NCBI GenBank assembly: GCA_937960895.1
Contig: CALCJD010000122.1
Coordinates: 16,133 to 80,132, forward strand
Origin: an uncultured Spartobacteria bacterium
Lineage (GTDB): Bacteria; Verrucomicrobiota; Verrucomicrobiia; Chthoniobacterales; Terrimicrobiaceae
Direction of reading: 5' to 3'
Length of the DNA stretch: 64,000 nt
Position numbers and translations under genes: made by a program
Notes under the pieces: generated by a model
Databases searched by the model: none
Told to the model about the DNA's origin: nothing
Seen by the model: only the letters and a program-made list of their open reading frames with translations
Shown here: piece by piece, positions 51,169-60,478 of the stretch
How positions within the stretch are numbered: the first letter of the stretch is position 1
Layout: every line of letters begins with the position of its first letter

Positions 51169-54100
51169 GTGACCCGCCGCATCACTCTCAGCCGCATCAT
51201 CGCCGTCAATTGGTACGGTTACCGTCAGTTCATCGACCTGCGCGGCCTCACGCTCATCACCGGCGCCAACGGCTCGGGCAAAAGTGCGCTGCTGGATCTC
51301 ATCCAGTTCGTCATGCTCGGGGAAAACCTCAGCCGGTTCAACAAGGCGGCGGCGGGGGCGGGAAGCGGACGCACCCTGCGCGGCTATTGCCTGTGCGACA
51401 CGAACACGCTGGGCCGGGACGGACAGGAACGTTATCTGCGCACGAGCGGAGTGACCATCGCCGCGCTGGAGTTTGAGTTTCCGCTCGAACCCGGTGAATC
51501 CGGGCCGCGCCGGCAGACCTGGGGCGCACGCATTGAGTTCGACAGTCCGACCTCCCGCGGACGCACCCTGTGGTTCATGGTGCCGGGACGGCTGGAGCGG
51601 TCCGATTTCCTCCGCGACAACCCGCTCCTCGACGGCGAGGAATTTTATCCCGAGGAGGAATTCCGGGTGCATCTGAAACGCGACCTCGGGGGCGAGTCGT
51701 GGGAGCACCAGCGCACCTATCTTGAGGAGATGCGCCAGCGGTCCGCGCTCCATTTCGATCGCGAGCAGATGAACAAGACGCTGCCGAAGGCGATGGCCTT
51801 CCAGCCGGAGAGCAATTTCGAAGCCTTCATCCGCGACTACCTGCTCGAAGCCGGCATGCCGGATGTGCGGGCCGTTCGCGCCAGTGTGGATGCCCACCGG
51901 CGCGCCAAGGAACGGCTCGAAAAGATGCACGACCAGTTCACGCGCCTCACCCGCATCGGCGAGCTGCATCGGGTCGCCGAAACCCACCGCCGCGAAGCCG
52001 CCCTCTGGACCCATCTGCGGGACGCCCTGCTCCATGAGGAAAGCCTGGAAAAGGTCGAGGCCGGACACAAAAAACTGCGCGCGCTCATCGAGGAGAACGA
52101 AGCCGGCCTGAAGGCCCGCGTGGAGGCCATCCGCGAACGCGACCGGCTCAGCCTGCAGCTTGATGAAACCCGGCTCGTCGTCGGCCAGGACGCGCAGTTT
52201 TCCCGCCTGAGCGAGGACAAGGAAAAGCTCGCCCGGCTTGGGGAGGAGATCACCCGCCTGCGCGAGGCGCGCAAGTCGGTGTCGCAATTCGTGCGCGACC
52301 ACGCCATGAACTGGCGCGACTGGCTGCGGCTGGCGGAGCGCCTGGAACTCGAATCGCTCGAGGAATCGACGGCGGTGTTTGAATCCTTCCGTTCCTCCGA
52401 CGAAGCCGGGGCCATGGCCATGCTGGGTCGGCTTTCCCGCGCCGGCGACCGTCTGCTCAACGAAGCAAAGGCCCGGCTTGCCAAACTGCGCGAGGAAATC
52501 GCCCGCCTCGAACGCCGCGAGGCGGAGCTGGCGCGCGACCTGAAGAACTACGACGAGGATCGCGCCACCGCGTCGCCGTTGCTCGACGCCCTGCGCGCCG
52601 AGGGCCTGAAGGCGGAGATCTTCGGGCGGACCATCGACGTCAAACCCGAGGCCGAATCGTGGTGGCCGCTGCTGGAATCCCTGCTTTCCACGGAACGCCA
52701 CGCCATCCTGCCCGAGAATTTTCAGGCCGCCTGGGAAATCGCCCGGCGCACGCTCTCCGACGAACCGCTCGTCAATCCGGACGAACTCAAAAAGCGCGGC
52801 GCCAAGGCCAAGCCCGGCAGCGTGCGGGACTTTTTCGAGACCAAACACAAGACCGCCGCGGCGTATCTGGATTTTCTTGTCGGCGACCTCATGCCGGTCG
52901 AACACCCGACCTTCATGGACGAACACGAGCGGGCGCTTTCGCGGGACGGCTGGCTCAAGGATCCGCCGCGCCGCGTTTTCCTGCAGCCCGCCCGCGAGCT
53001 CACCCTCGGCGTCGAGGGCCTGCGGCGGCTGCGCAAGATGCGCGAGGAGGAACGGCATGTCGTGCGCGAGGAACTTCACATCCTCCGCCGCGAACAGACC
53101 GATCTGCGGGCCTGGGTCGATCGGGCCGAAGAACACCGGCTGGTGGATCCCGTCATTCCCAACGTGGCCAACACCCTGCACCGCCTGCCCGAGGCGGAGC
53201 GGGAAAAGGCGACGCTGGAGGAAACCATCCGCCTGCTCGCCACCCCCGAACGGGAGAAGGCCGTGGAGGAATTTCACAAGCTGGTCAGCGACGAACGGGC
53301 CGCCCGCGAGCGCGCCGTGCGCCTGGACGAGCGTCTGCGTCGCGTGGACCAGGACATTCGCGAACTGCGCGACCGCATCGCGGCCGACGAAAAGGAGGAG
53401 GAGGAGCGCAAACTCGAACGCCACCTGAGCCGGGCCCGACTGACCGGCGTGCTGGATTCCGAACTGAACGACCGCCTGCAAAAGGCCCGGCGCGAATATT
53501 CCTCCTGGGCCCGCCGCTGCGAAGCGGCGCTCACCGTGGCGAGTCAGGAACAGTCCCGCGCCGCCGAGGCCATCCGCAAACGCGACGAGGCGCGCCAGCA
53601 ATTCCTTCTCGCCCACCCCGAGATGGCCGATGTGTTTGATCCGTTCGACGAGGACAACGAACGGTATGACGAACGCTGCCGCGAGCTCGGCGAACAGGAG
53701 CTGGAGCGCTACCAGGCCGAGGCCGAACGCGCGCGCCTCGAATGGGAAGACCGCCTGCAACACCAGGTGCTCGACATCCTGCGCGACAAGCTCAACGAGG
53801 CCGAGCGCACCAAGCGGGAGCTCAACAAGGCCATGAACCACGACATCGGCGGGATCTGTTACCAGATCACCAGTCAGAAGGATCGCGCCCACAGCGCAAT
53901 TTGGGCGCTCGTCGAGAAGGGGCTGCCCACCGGCGAGGACATGGGACTTTTCAATGCGGCACAGCGCGAGGAAATCGAACGCGCCAAGGAGGAGCTCATG
54001 GCCGCCATCGAGTCGGTGGACGATCCCGACAACAAGAAGGCCCAGCGCGCGCTCGACTACCGGTTTTACCACCGCTGGGACATCGAGGCCCGCCCCGCCG

Positions 54101-54507
54101 GCAAGGGCGACGAAGCGGCCATTTCCCTCAACAAGAGCGCCAAGAAGCAAAGCGGCGGCGAAAACCAGGCGCCGTTTTTCGTGGCGACGCTGGCGGCGTT
54201 TCACCGTGTTTACGACGTCGGCGGCCGCGGCGGTCCGCCCACGCTCGGACTGGTCGTGATGGACGAGGCCTTCAGCAAACTCTCCGGCGACCGCATCGAC
54301 GACTGCCTTGCGCTCGCCCGCAATTTCGGCCTGCAGCTGGTGATGGCGTTCCCGGAGGACCGTCTGCCCACCATGATCGAACACGCCGAAACCGTCGTGC
54401 AGTGCCGCGTGGAACGCGGCTACCACGAAAAAACCGGTGCGGTGAATCACATTGAAAACTGGGTGGTGCGTGTCGATCGCGACCGCCTGCGCGAAGCGCT
54501 GGGGTGA
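51169..54507 (+). CDS. jetC: Wadjet system protein JetC (SMC/MukB-like ATPase)
   Basis: A 1112-aa SMC-type ATPase. It starts at GTG 51169, giving TRRITLSRIIAVNWYGYRQF; a longer open frame lies inside jetB. Walker A GANGSGKS is at 32-39. Long Glu/Arg/Leu-rich coiled coils run from about 220 to 480 and 650 to 930, broken by a hinge-like region. Near 993 is the signature KQSGGENQ, then Walker B LGLVVMDEAF near 1026 and the D-loop SKLSGDR. This matches the SbcC/MukB-like motor that extrudes DNA loops in Wadjet. Confidence 0.95.
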   Translation: MTRRITLSRIIAVNWYGYRQFIDLRGLTLITGANGSGKSALLDLIQFVMLGENLSRFNKAAAGAGSGRTLRGYCLCDTNTLGRDGQERYLRTSGVTIAALEFEFPLEPGESGPRRQTWGARIEFDSPTSRGRTLWFMVPGRLERSDFLRDNPLLDGEEFYPEEEFRVHLKRDLGGESWEHQRTYLEEMRQRSALHFDREQMNKTLPKAMAFQPESNFEAFIRDYLLEAGMPDVRAVRASVDAHRRAKERLEKMHDQFTRLTRIGELHRVAETHRREAALWTHLRDALLHEESLEKVEAGHKKLRALIEENEAGLKARVEAIRERDRLSLQLDETRLVVGQDAQFSRLSEDKEKLARLGEEITRLREARKSVSQFVRDHAMNWRDWLRLAERLELESLEESTAVFESFRSSDEAGAMAMLGRLSRAGDRLLNEAKARLAKLREEIARLERREAELARDLKNYDEDRATASPLLDALRAEGLKAEIFGRTIDVKPEAESWWPLLESLLSTERHAILPENFQAAWEIARRTLSDEPLVNPDELKKRGAKAKPGSVRDFFETKHKTAAAYLDFLVGDLMPVEHPTFMDEHERALSRDGWLKDPPRRVFLQPARELTLGVEGLRRLRKMREEERHVVREELHILRREQTDLRAWVDRAEEHRLVDPVIPNVANTLHRLPEAEREKATLEETIRLLATPEREKAVEEFHKLVSDERAARERAVRLDERLRRVDQDIRELRDRIAADEKEEEERKLERHLSRARLTGVLDSELNDRLQKARREYSSWARRCEAALTVASQEQSRAAEAIRKRDEARQQFLLAHPEMADVFDPFDEDNERYDERCRELGEQELERYQAEAERARLEWEDRLQHQVLDILRDKLNEAERTKRELNKAMNHDIGGICYQITSQKDRAHSAIWALVEKGLPTGEDMGLFNAAQREEIERAKEELMAAIESVDDPDNKKAQRALDYRFYHRWDIEARPAGKGDEAAISLNKSAKKQSGGENQAPFFVATLAAFHRVYDVGGRGGPPTLGLVVMDEAFSKLSGDRIDDCLALARNFGLQLVMAFPEDRLPTMIEHAETVVQCRVERGYHEKTGAVNHIENWVVRVDRDRLREALG

Positions 54508-55739
54508 AAACGCCCGCCTGGCTCGCCGAGTTTTACCGCCAGTGGTTTGCGGCGCGCGGGCAGCGACTTGATCCGGCCGGCCGGCCGTTTTCGCGCGAAT
54601 GGGAGAAGTTGCTCGATGAAGCCGGAGTGCGCGGATCCGTGGAGCGCAAGGCCGCCGAGGCGGAGGCGCGGCAGCTGGAAAAGGAAGGTCGGCTGAAGCT
54701 GCGCACCCACAGGTATCGCCAGTATCTGATCGAAAAAATCGTCCTGCCGCCCGGCCAGGAATCCTGGCTGGTCACCACGTGCGGCGGCACGCCGGCGGGG
54801 GAGCGGCAACGACGGGCCCTGGAACATGTCACGGCTGCGCGGCAGACCCCGCATTCCCGCTGGCCGGAGTCATGGGAACACCTTTGCGACAAACTCGCCG
54901 CGACGTTCGAAGGCGGAAAAAATCTCGCGCCGTTCTTCTGGAAGGAACCGGAAACCGTCCGGCGGCTCCTGAACCTGCTCCGCGGCCTCACGGAACGCGA
55001 CTGGCCGGAGGGCACGGTACTGGGCGATGCCAGCATGACGCTGACCGGCGATTCCAAGGCTTTGGAAAAAGTCCAGCACGCCATCGAATCCGCCCTCGGT
55101 CTGCTTTTCGGCGAAGACTCCACCCTGGAAACGCTGGGGATTCTGGGAACCCAGAGCCGCGCGCTGCTGCACGGACGATTGTGTCTGCATTTCCCCGACG
55201 GCACCACGCAGACCTTCGAGCACCTGCACGGTGAATATACGTTGTCCATCGCCGATCTGGTCCGCGCCGAACGGGCCTCCACCCGCGCCGTGCGCATCCT
55301 CAGCATCGAAAACGCCCGCACCACCTTCCGCCAGGCGATGGCGGTCAATTCCGGCGACACGCTCCTCATCGCCACCTCCTATCCCAACGCGGCGACGCGC
55401 CGCCTCCTGGAAATTCTGCCGCCGGAACTGCCGCATTTTCATTTCGGGGACACCGACGTCTCCGGCTATGCCATCCTGCGCGCGCTTCGCGAAATCCGTC
55501 CGCGCCCGGTGCTGCCATTTTTGATGTCCTGGCGCGACCGGGACGATTCGCCGCCGCTGACCGAACACGACCGTCGCCTGCTGCCCGCCCTGCGGGAATC
55601 CCCTTTGATGGAAGACTGCCGCGAAAGCCTGGAAGCCATGGCCTCCGCCGGACGCAAGGGATGTTTCGAACAGGAAGCCTTCGGTCCGCCCCATCAAAAA
55701 GCGTGGCCCTGGTGGACCCCGGCGATGGAGAAAATCTGA
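54504..55739 (+). CDS. jetD: Wadjet system protein JetD (Toprim nuclease)
   Basis: A 411-aa protein of the DUF3322/DUF2220 type. The N-terminal half (residues 1-190) is helical, with a wHTH-like DNA-binding part. The C-terminal half holds a Toprim domain: Glu of SIENARTTF near residue 268 and the acidic motif GDTDVSGYA near 314-320, the metal site used for DNA cleavage. GTG start overlaps the jetC stop (GTGA). All catalytic acids appear intact, so the system is probably active. Confidence 0.93.
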   Translation: MKTPAWLAEFYRQWFAARGQRLDPAGRPFSREWEKLLDEAGVRGSVERKAAEAEARQLEKEGRLKLRTHRYRQYLIEKIVLPPGQESWLVTTCGGTPAGERQRRALEHVTAARQTPHSRWPESWEHLCDKLAATFEGGKNLAPFFWKEPETVRRLLNLLRGLTERDWPEGTVLGDASMTLTGDSKALEKVQHAIESALGLLFGEDSTLETLGILGTQSRALLHGRLCLHFPDGTTQTFEHLHGEYTLSIADLVRAERASTRAVRILSIENARTTFRQAMAVNSGDTLLIATSYPNAATRRLLEILPPELPHFHFGDTDVSGYAILRALREIRPRPVLPFLMSWRDRDDSPPLTEHDRRLLPALRESPLMEDCRESLEAMASAGRKGCFEQEAFGPPHQKAWPWWTPAMEKI

Positions 55740-55870
55740 ACCGCTGACATGCCGAACGAAGCGACGGCGGCGGGGGAGGAAACGGGACAGGCCGGAGGCT
55801 GACCCTCGGCCTCGGATCCTCCGCACAAATCAAAGATGGTCGAATGCGCGCAGAATGCTAAAACAGTGTC
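55740..55870. repeat. Degenerate copy 7 of the hairpin element
   Basis: Within this 131-bp gap, 55784-55805 reads as the second hairpin of the family with two changes: GGGACAG, a GCCGGAGG loop and CTGACCC. No first hairpin is visible. It lies directly after jetD and may help end that transcript. Confidence 0.5.
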
Positions 55871-57379
55871 ATGTGGCATGCGCTCAAACGGCATCCGTTC
55901 GCAGTCGAGGCCCACTTTGATTTCACCTTGGCGCTGACGTTTTCGGTGCCGGCCGAGAAGCTGCGGCCCTTCCTGCATCCGGGACTGGAACTCGACACCT
56001 TCCATGAGGACACGGGATTTCTGGCCATTGCCCTGGTGCAGACGCGAAACCTGCGTCCGGGATTTTTTCCCGCGGCGCTGGGCCAGGATTTTTTCCTGAC
56101 CGGCTACCGGATCTTCGTGCGGCGCCGGACGGCTTCGGGCCGGCGGCTGCGGGGCCTGCAGGTGCTGCGTTCGGACACCGACCGGCGGCTCATGTGCCTC
56201 TTGGGCAATGCCATGACCCACTACCATTACCATCCGGCCCATGTTGAAGTACGTCGCGAGGGCGAGGATCTCGACATCGCGGTGGATTCGGAGGACGGCA
56301 CCGCAGATCTTCTCGTGCGTGTGCAGCTGGAGGACGGCGAGCTGCCGGACGAATCGATTTTTCCCGACGAACGCACGGCACGGCGCTTTGCCGGCCCGAT
56401 GCCGTTCACCTTTTCCTACGAACCGGAGACCGACTCGCTGGTGCAAATCGAGGGTCAGCGCTCAAACTGGCATCCGACCTTGGTGCGGGCCGATGTGGTG
56501 GAGGCGGGATTCCTCAAACACCTCGGCCTGGAAAATGATGCCCACCTCGCCGCCGCCTTTTATCTGGAGGATGTGCCGTATCGCTGGAGCAGGGGCGTGG
56601 TGGAACCGGCGGTGGTTCCGACCGTTCGTCCGCGCGGGCCGTTTCAGGGCGTCACCAACGTGGTCCGCTTCAACTGGCCGGCTTATGCCACGGCGGCGGG
56701 AGTGACCGCGCTGGGCGCCTGGCTGGCCTCCAATCGGAAAGTGCCCTGCGCCCTGCGGGTGGCGGGCGCAGCCGCCGCGGCGGGCACGGTCTGGCAGACC
56801 GCGGCGTCGCTTTCGGCCTCCCATTTGGTCTACGATCGGTCGGGCCTCTATTCCCTGGACTGGCTCCCGGGCCTCTGGCCGGAGAAACCCAAGTGCATCA
56901 TCAATGTGCACGCGGGGTTCGACGAAACCACCGATCGGCTGCGGGCTCTCTATCGAAAGGCCAAAATCCACACCTTCGACTTCTACGATTCCGAGCGGAA
57001 TCCGGAGCCCTCCATCGCCCGGGCGCGTGCCCTTCATCCGCCGCGGCCCGGCACGCATCGGGTGGGATGTGACGACTGGCCGCTGCCGGATGCGTCCGCC
57101 GACGCCATCCTGCTCTTCCTGGCGGCGCACGAAATGCGCGACCCGGAGGACCGCCGGCGTCTGTTTGCCGAATTGCAGCGGGTTTGCGCACCGGACGGGC
57201 GCATTGTGGTGGTCGAGCATTTGCGCGACGCCGCCAACCTGCTGGCCTACGGACCGGGTTTTCTGCATTTTCTCTCCCGGACCGTCTGGGTGGAGGAACC
57301 GGCGGATTTTCTGTTTCTGGTGGGCGAGCTGTCGCTCACTCCGTTCCTCCGCGTGTTTTGTTACGAACCGCGACCATGA
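55871..57379 (+). CDS. DUF2071 domain fused to SAM-dependent methyltransferase
   Basis: A 502-aa fusion. Residues 1-245 fit DUF2071 (acetoacetate-decarboxylase-like beta fold), for instance FAVEAHFDFTLALTFSVP, LGQDFFLTGYRIFVR and YHYHPAHVEV. Residues 262-305 include Ala-rich hydrophobic helices that may anchor it in the membrane. Residues 330-500 look like a class I methyltransferase, with IINVHAGFDETTD, CDDWPLPDASADAILLFLAA and RLFAELQRVCAPDGRIVVVE (strand 5). The classical motif I (GxGxG) is not apparent, so binding of SAM is uncertain. Coupled to a membrane protein downstream. Confidence 0.75.
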   Translation: MWHALKRHPFAVEAHFDFTLALTFSVPAEKLRPFLHPGLELDTFHEDTGFLAIALVQTRNLRPGFFPAALGQDFFLTGYRIFVRRRTASGRRLRGLQVLRSDTDRRLMCLLGNAMTHYHYHPAHVEVRREGEDLDIAVDSEDGTADLLVRVQLEDGELPDESIFPDERTARRFAGPMPFTFSYEPETDSLVQIEGQRSNWHPTLVRADVVEAGFLKHLGLENDAHLAAAFYLEDVPYRWSRGVVEPAVVPTVRPRGPFQGVTNVVRFNWPAYATAAGVTALGAWLASNRKVPCALRVAGAAAAAGTVWQTAASLSASHLVYDRSGLYSLDWLPGLWPEKPKCIINVHAGFDETTDRLRALYRKAKIHTFDFYDSERNPEPSIARARALHPPRPGTHRVGCDDWPLPDASADAILLFLAAHEMRDPEDRRRLFAELQRVCAPDGRIVVVEHLRDAANLLAYGPGFLHFLSRTVWVEEPADFLFLVGELSLTPFLRVFCYEPRP

Positions 57380-57795
57380 TGGAAGGCCTTCTGCGCCTGG
57401 CCGGACTGAGTCTCATTGTCCTTGCCCTGGCGCACCTTCCCATCGCCAGACACCTGCGATGGAAGGAGGAGCTGGTCCGGGTGTCGTTATTGACCCGGCA
57501 AATCTTCACGGTCCATTGCCTGTTCCTCTGCCTGACCCTTGTGCTGATGGGGCTGCTTTGTCTGGTCTGGCCGGAAACGCTCCTGCAGTCCTCACCGCTG
57601 GGGAGGCTGGTCGCAGGGGGGCTTTGCTTTTTCTGGTTTTGCCGGCTCTTCGCGCAATGGTTCGTTTACGACTGGCGGCATTGGCGGGGCAAACGGTTTG
57701 AGACGGTTGTTCACCTGATGTTCACCGTTCTCTGGGCCTTTTATGCGGCGCTATTTGCCGCGGTGTGGTGGAAACAGGGGAACGGGCTGCTGTTG
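57376..57795 (+). CDS. Small membrane protein, 3' end unresolved
   Basis: The frame from ATG 57376 (ATGA overlap with the previous gene) encodes four hydrophobic helices up to about residue 135 (LRLAGLSLIVLALAHL, FTVHCLFLCLTLVLMGLLCL, LVAGGLCFFWFCRLFAQW, VVHLMFTVLWAFYAALFAAV). It then has no stop until 59217 and runs antisense through an M48 peptidase gene. The real protein most likely ends near 57795; a one-base shift would give a stop near 57899. The end given is where the membrane-protein character stops. Family unknown. Confidence 0.55.
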
Positions 57796-57981
57796 TCGCG
57801 GGGGATTTTGCCCGTCCCATCCGCCGGGATTCCGTCGGGATGGAAAAACGCCGAAGATTGGGGGGACGGGGGCGCTACGACGCGACCGCGGGGGTTTGAG
57901 TCTGCCGGTCTGGGTTTGGGCACGGACCGGCGGAGATTGAAAAAAACTTCCCTCAGGGGAAGATCCGATCGCTGCCGGGCT

Positions 57982-58791
57982 TCAACGTTCCGCCTCTTTG
58001 GCGATCTCCTGTTTGATCCGCTCGATGCGATTCCCGGGATCGGGGTGGGTGCTGAGAAACTCCGACGGGGATTGGCCACCGGCGGCCTGCTTGAGCACGT
58101 TCATGACGTTGATCATGGCGGCCGGATCATAACCGGCCCGGCGCAGGAAGCGCACCGCAAGCACGTCGGATTCGGTTTCGTCCCCGCGACTGTAGGCCGT
58201 GATTTTCAACCGGCTGACAAACTGCGCGATCTGGCCGGCCGTCGTACCGTAGTCCTCCCCGCCCGCCATGACCACCGCGCTCACGAGAGCCTGGCTCAGC
58301 TGCGCCTTGGCCATCTGCTCGTTGGAATGGCGTCCCACCACATGACCGGCCTCGTGCCCCAGCACGCCGGCAATTTCATCCTCGCTGTCCAGCAGACGCA
58401 GCAAACCATAAGTGATGAAGATCTGCCCGCCCGGCAGGGCAAAGGCATTGACCGTTTTCGGATCGGCCAGCAGGTGGAACTGAAAATAATAGGGACTTTG
58501 CCTAAGTTCGGGATTGGCCTCGATCAGGCGCGCGCCGATCCGCTCCACCAGATCCCGGAGCCGGCGGTCGGGATGGAGTCCGCCGTGCTGACGGGCCATT
58601 TCGGGAGCCGAATTCAGGCCGAGGGCAATCTCCTCCTGCGGGCTGAGCGCCACGCGCTGAACGCGTCCGGTGACCGGATTTTCATAACGCTCGGTGCCGA
58701 AATAATAAGAGGCAAAGGCAAAGAGCCCGAGGAGCAGCGCGATGAAGAGGCGCGTTCCGCATCCGGCCGGGTTTCTTCGATGGGACGCCAT
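57982..58791 (-). CDS. M48 family metallopeptidase
   Basis: A 269-aa peptidase with one N-terminal membrane anchor (about residues 14-32; no lipobox). The HExxH motif is GHEAGHVVGRH (HEAGH 146-150), with the third ligand Glu in RGDETESDVLAVRFL near residue 205. Conserved NAFALPGGQIFITYGLL and STHPDPGNRIERI blocks match the periplasmic BepA/Oma1/Ste24-like group, which degrades or helps fold outer-membrane proteins. TPR repeats are absent. Confidence 0.92.
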   Translation of the reverse strand: MASHRRNPAGCGTRLFIALLLGLFAFASYYFGTERYENPVTGRVQRVALSPQEEIALGLNSAPEMARQHGGLHPDRRLRDLVERIGARLIEANPELRQSPYYFQFHLLADPKTVNAFALPGGQIFITYGLLRLLDSEDEIAGVLGHEAGHVVGRHSNEQMAKAQLSQALVSAVVMAGGEDYGTTAGQIAQFVSRLKITAYSRGDETESDVLAVRFLRRAGYDPAAMINVMNVLKQAAGGQSPSEFLSTHPDPGNRIERIKQEIAKEAER

Positions 58792-58815
58792 GGGTTGAGA
58801 CGCCTTCCGGCCGGC

Positions 58816-59193
58816 TTAGCGAATGATGACGTAACCGCCGCGGGAGCGACGATAATAGTTGCCGTTCCAATAATAAGCCGGTTTGCCGCGGTAAACCACG
58901 CGCGGCGCGCTGCGCGGAATCACAACGACGGTGGGGGGCGGGGCGACAACCACCGGACGTTCACGCACCACCACGGGCGCGGGCTCGACATAAACGGTCC
59001 GGCGGCGCGGCGGCGCCACGGTGCCCACGGCCACCGAAGCGGGTCCGGGCGGGTCCACCACCACGCCGGCGCGGCGGGGTCCGGCTTCCGCGGCGACCAC
59101 GCCTCCATCAGGACCGGTGATCGTCGTAAAACATCCGGAAAAGACCGTCGCCACCACGGCGGATGCGGAAACCCGGAGAAGGCGTGTTTTCAT
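58816..59193 (-). CDS. Small Pro/Val-rich lipoprotein
   Basis: A 125-aa protein with a signal peptide and lipobox FSGC (Cys 21). The mature part is low-complexity, rich in Val, Pro and Arg (VYVEPAPVVVRERPVVVAPP), and ends with aromatic NGNYYRRSRGGYVIIR. Small exported proteins with such ends are frequent in Proteobacteria and Verrucomicrobia, but unnamed. It starts upstream of the M48 gene and may be co-transcribed (24-base gap). Confidence 0.65.
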   Translation of the reverse strand: MKTRLLRVSASAVVATVFSGCFTTITGPDGGVVAAEAGPRRAGVVVDPPGPASVAVGTVAPPRRRTVYVEPAPVVVRERPVVVAPPPTVVVIPRSAPRVVYRGKPAYYWNGNYYRRSRGGYVIIR

Positions 59194-59242
59194 GTTGCCC
59201 CAAAGATATGCCGATAGCGGAGCATTCCAAGGGGATTCCGGA

Positions 59243-60397
59243 TCACGATAGGCGATTCAGGAGGGACCTGAGGACGCGATCGGCGGAAAACACCTCATCC
59301 GCCAGAGCCCGCGCCGCCGAAGAATGATTTTCGTAGTCCGATTCGATCCGCTCCACCGCCGCGACGGCATCCGTCACGTCCTGAAAGGGAAGCAATCCCG
59401 CCTCCGGTGAAAAGACCTCGGTCCAACCGGTGTCCTGCTGGATCACCGGCCGACCCAGCGCCAGGTAAATCATGCTGCGGTCGCTGAGCCATCCGCCGCG
59501 CGACGTGACGTAGCCGGATTTGGCAATGCCAATCTCGCCGCGGCTGTCCGCGATGAACCGCAGGTAGGTGGGAATGTCGCGACACACCTCGAGGGCGGAA
59601 AAAAGCCGCCATCCCGCCCGATGGAAATCCCCATAATCTTCCCAATCGGGATTCAGGTCGGTGGCAATGCCGCAGGCACGGCCCAGGCGGACGGGCAGTT
59701 CCCGCATGGCCAGGAAACTGTCGCGTTTGCCGCCGTATTTGCGGCCCTGCCATTCCATTTCCGAATACCCATACCAATGACCGATCGTGGTCCAGGGGGC
59801 CTCGGAACGGGGCGGTTCCAGGTGTCCCAGCCGCTCCCGCCAATAGGGAGCCGCCACCGGAGGGGGAACCGGAATCCATTCGCGGCCGGCCTTCGGAAGG
59901 AGGGCATTGGGAGACGAAAGATTGGTGCCGACGGTGAGGAAAAGGTCGTGACCGTCAAAATTCATGTCGCTCCCGCAAACCTCGACCCAGAGCTGGGTGA
60001 ACGCGGGGTCGACATCGAGATAAAGCTTGCGCGGGCGGGGTCCCAGCAGGTCGAGACGGTCAAACTGACCCGAATAATTCAGAAACAACTCGGCGTCCGC
60101 CGCAAAGTCCTGCAGGGCCTCGCAGGCGGGCGACTCGCCGTCGATCAGAAGGGTGGCGCGGTTTTCGAAACCGAATTCACGGGCGGTTGCCCGGAAAAAA
60201 AGCTCCTCCGGACTCGGCCGGCCGGGCGCGGCGGGCGGGGTGAGCTTTTCGGACGCGATGTTTTCCACCAGCCACACGTCCCAGCCGAGGGACCGGAACC
60301 CGATCGCCCAGTTCATCACCGAGCAGATGTGACCGGCCGACGAGCGCGCCCATCGGGCAAACACGACACCGAGAATGAGTTTGGGAGCGCGGCTCAC
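59243..60397 (-). CDS. Glycosyltransferase-like (GT-B type) protein
   Basis: A 384-aa cytoplasmic protein. N-terminus LILGVVFARWARSSAGHICS and WAIGFRSLGWDVWLVENIAS fits the first Rossmann domain of GT-B transferases. The C-terminal half has IGIAKSGYVTSRGGWLSDRS, YLALGRPVIQQDTGWTEVF and FQDVTDAVAAVERIES, the acceptor/donor-site pattern of glycosyltransferases (Gly-Arg-Pro before the nucleotide-binding turn). Start codon is GTG. Donor and acceptor unknown; no other glycan synthesis genes are adjacent. Confidence 0.7.
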   Translation of the reverse strand: MSRAPKLILGVVFARWARSSAGHICSVMNWAIGFRSLGWDVWLVENIASEKLTPPAAPGRPSPEELFFRATAREFGFENRATLLIDGESPACEALQDFAADAELFLNYSGQFDRLDLLGPRPRKLYLDVDPAFTQLWVEVCGSDMNFDGHDLFLTVGTNLSSPNALLPKAGREWIPVPPPVAAPYWRERLGHLEPPRSEAPWTTIGHWYGYSEMEWQGRKYGGKRDSFLAMRELPVRLGRACGIATDLNPDWEDYGDFHRAGWRLFSALEVCRDIPTYLRFIADSRGEIGIAKSGYVTSRGGWLSDRSMIYLALGRPVIQQDTGWTEVFSPEAGLLPFQDVTDAVAAVERIESDYENHSSAARALADEVFSADRVLRSLLNRLS

Positions 60398-60478
60398 GGG
60401 ACCGCCTTCAATGCGAAAAATCAGGCGCTTTGCGAAGCGAAAACTTCCGCCACCGAAGAAGCCCGCGTTCCGTCCGCC

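Noticed and set aside
51001..54450. 1149-codon open frame on the minus strand
   Set aside because: Antisense to jetC; no recognisable domain. A by-product of GC-rich third positions.
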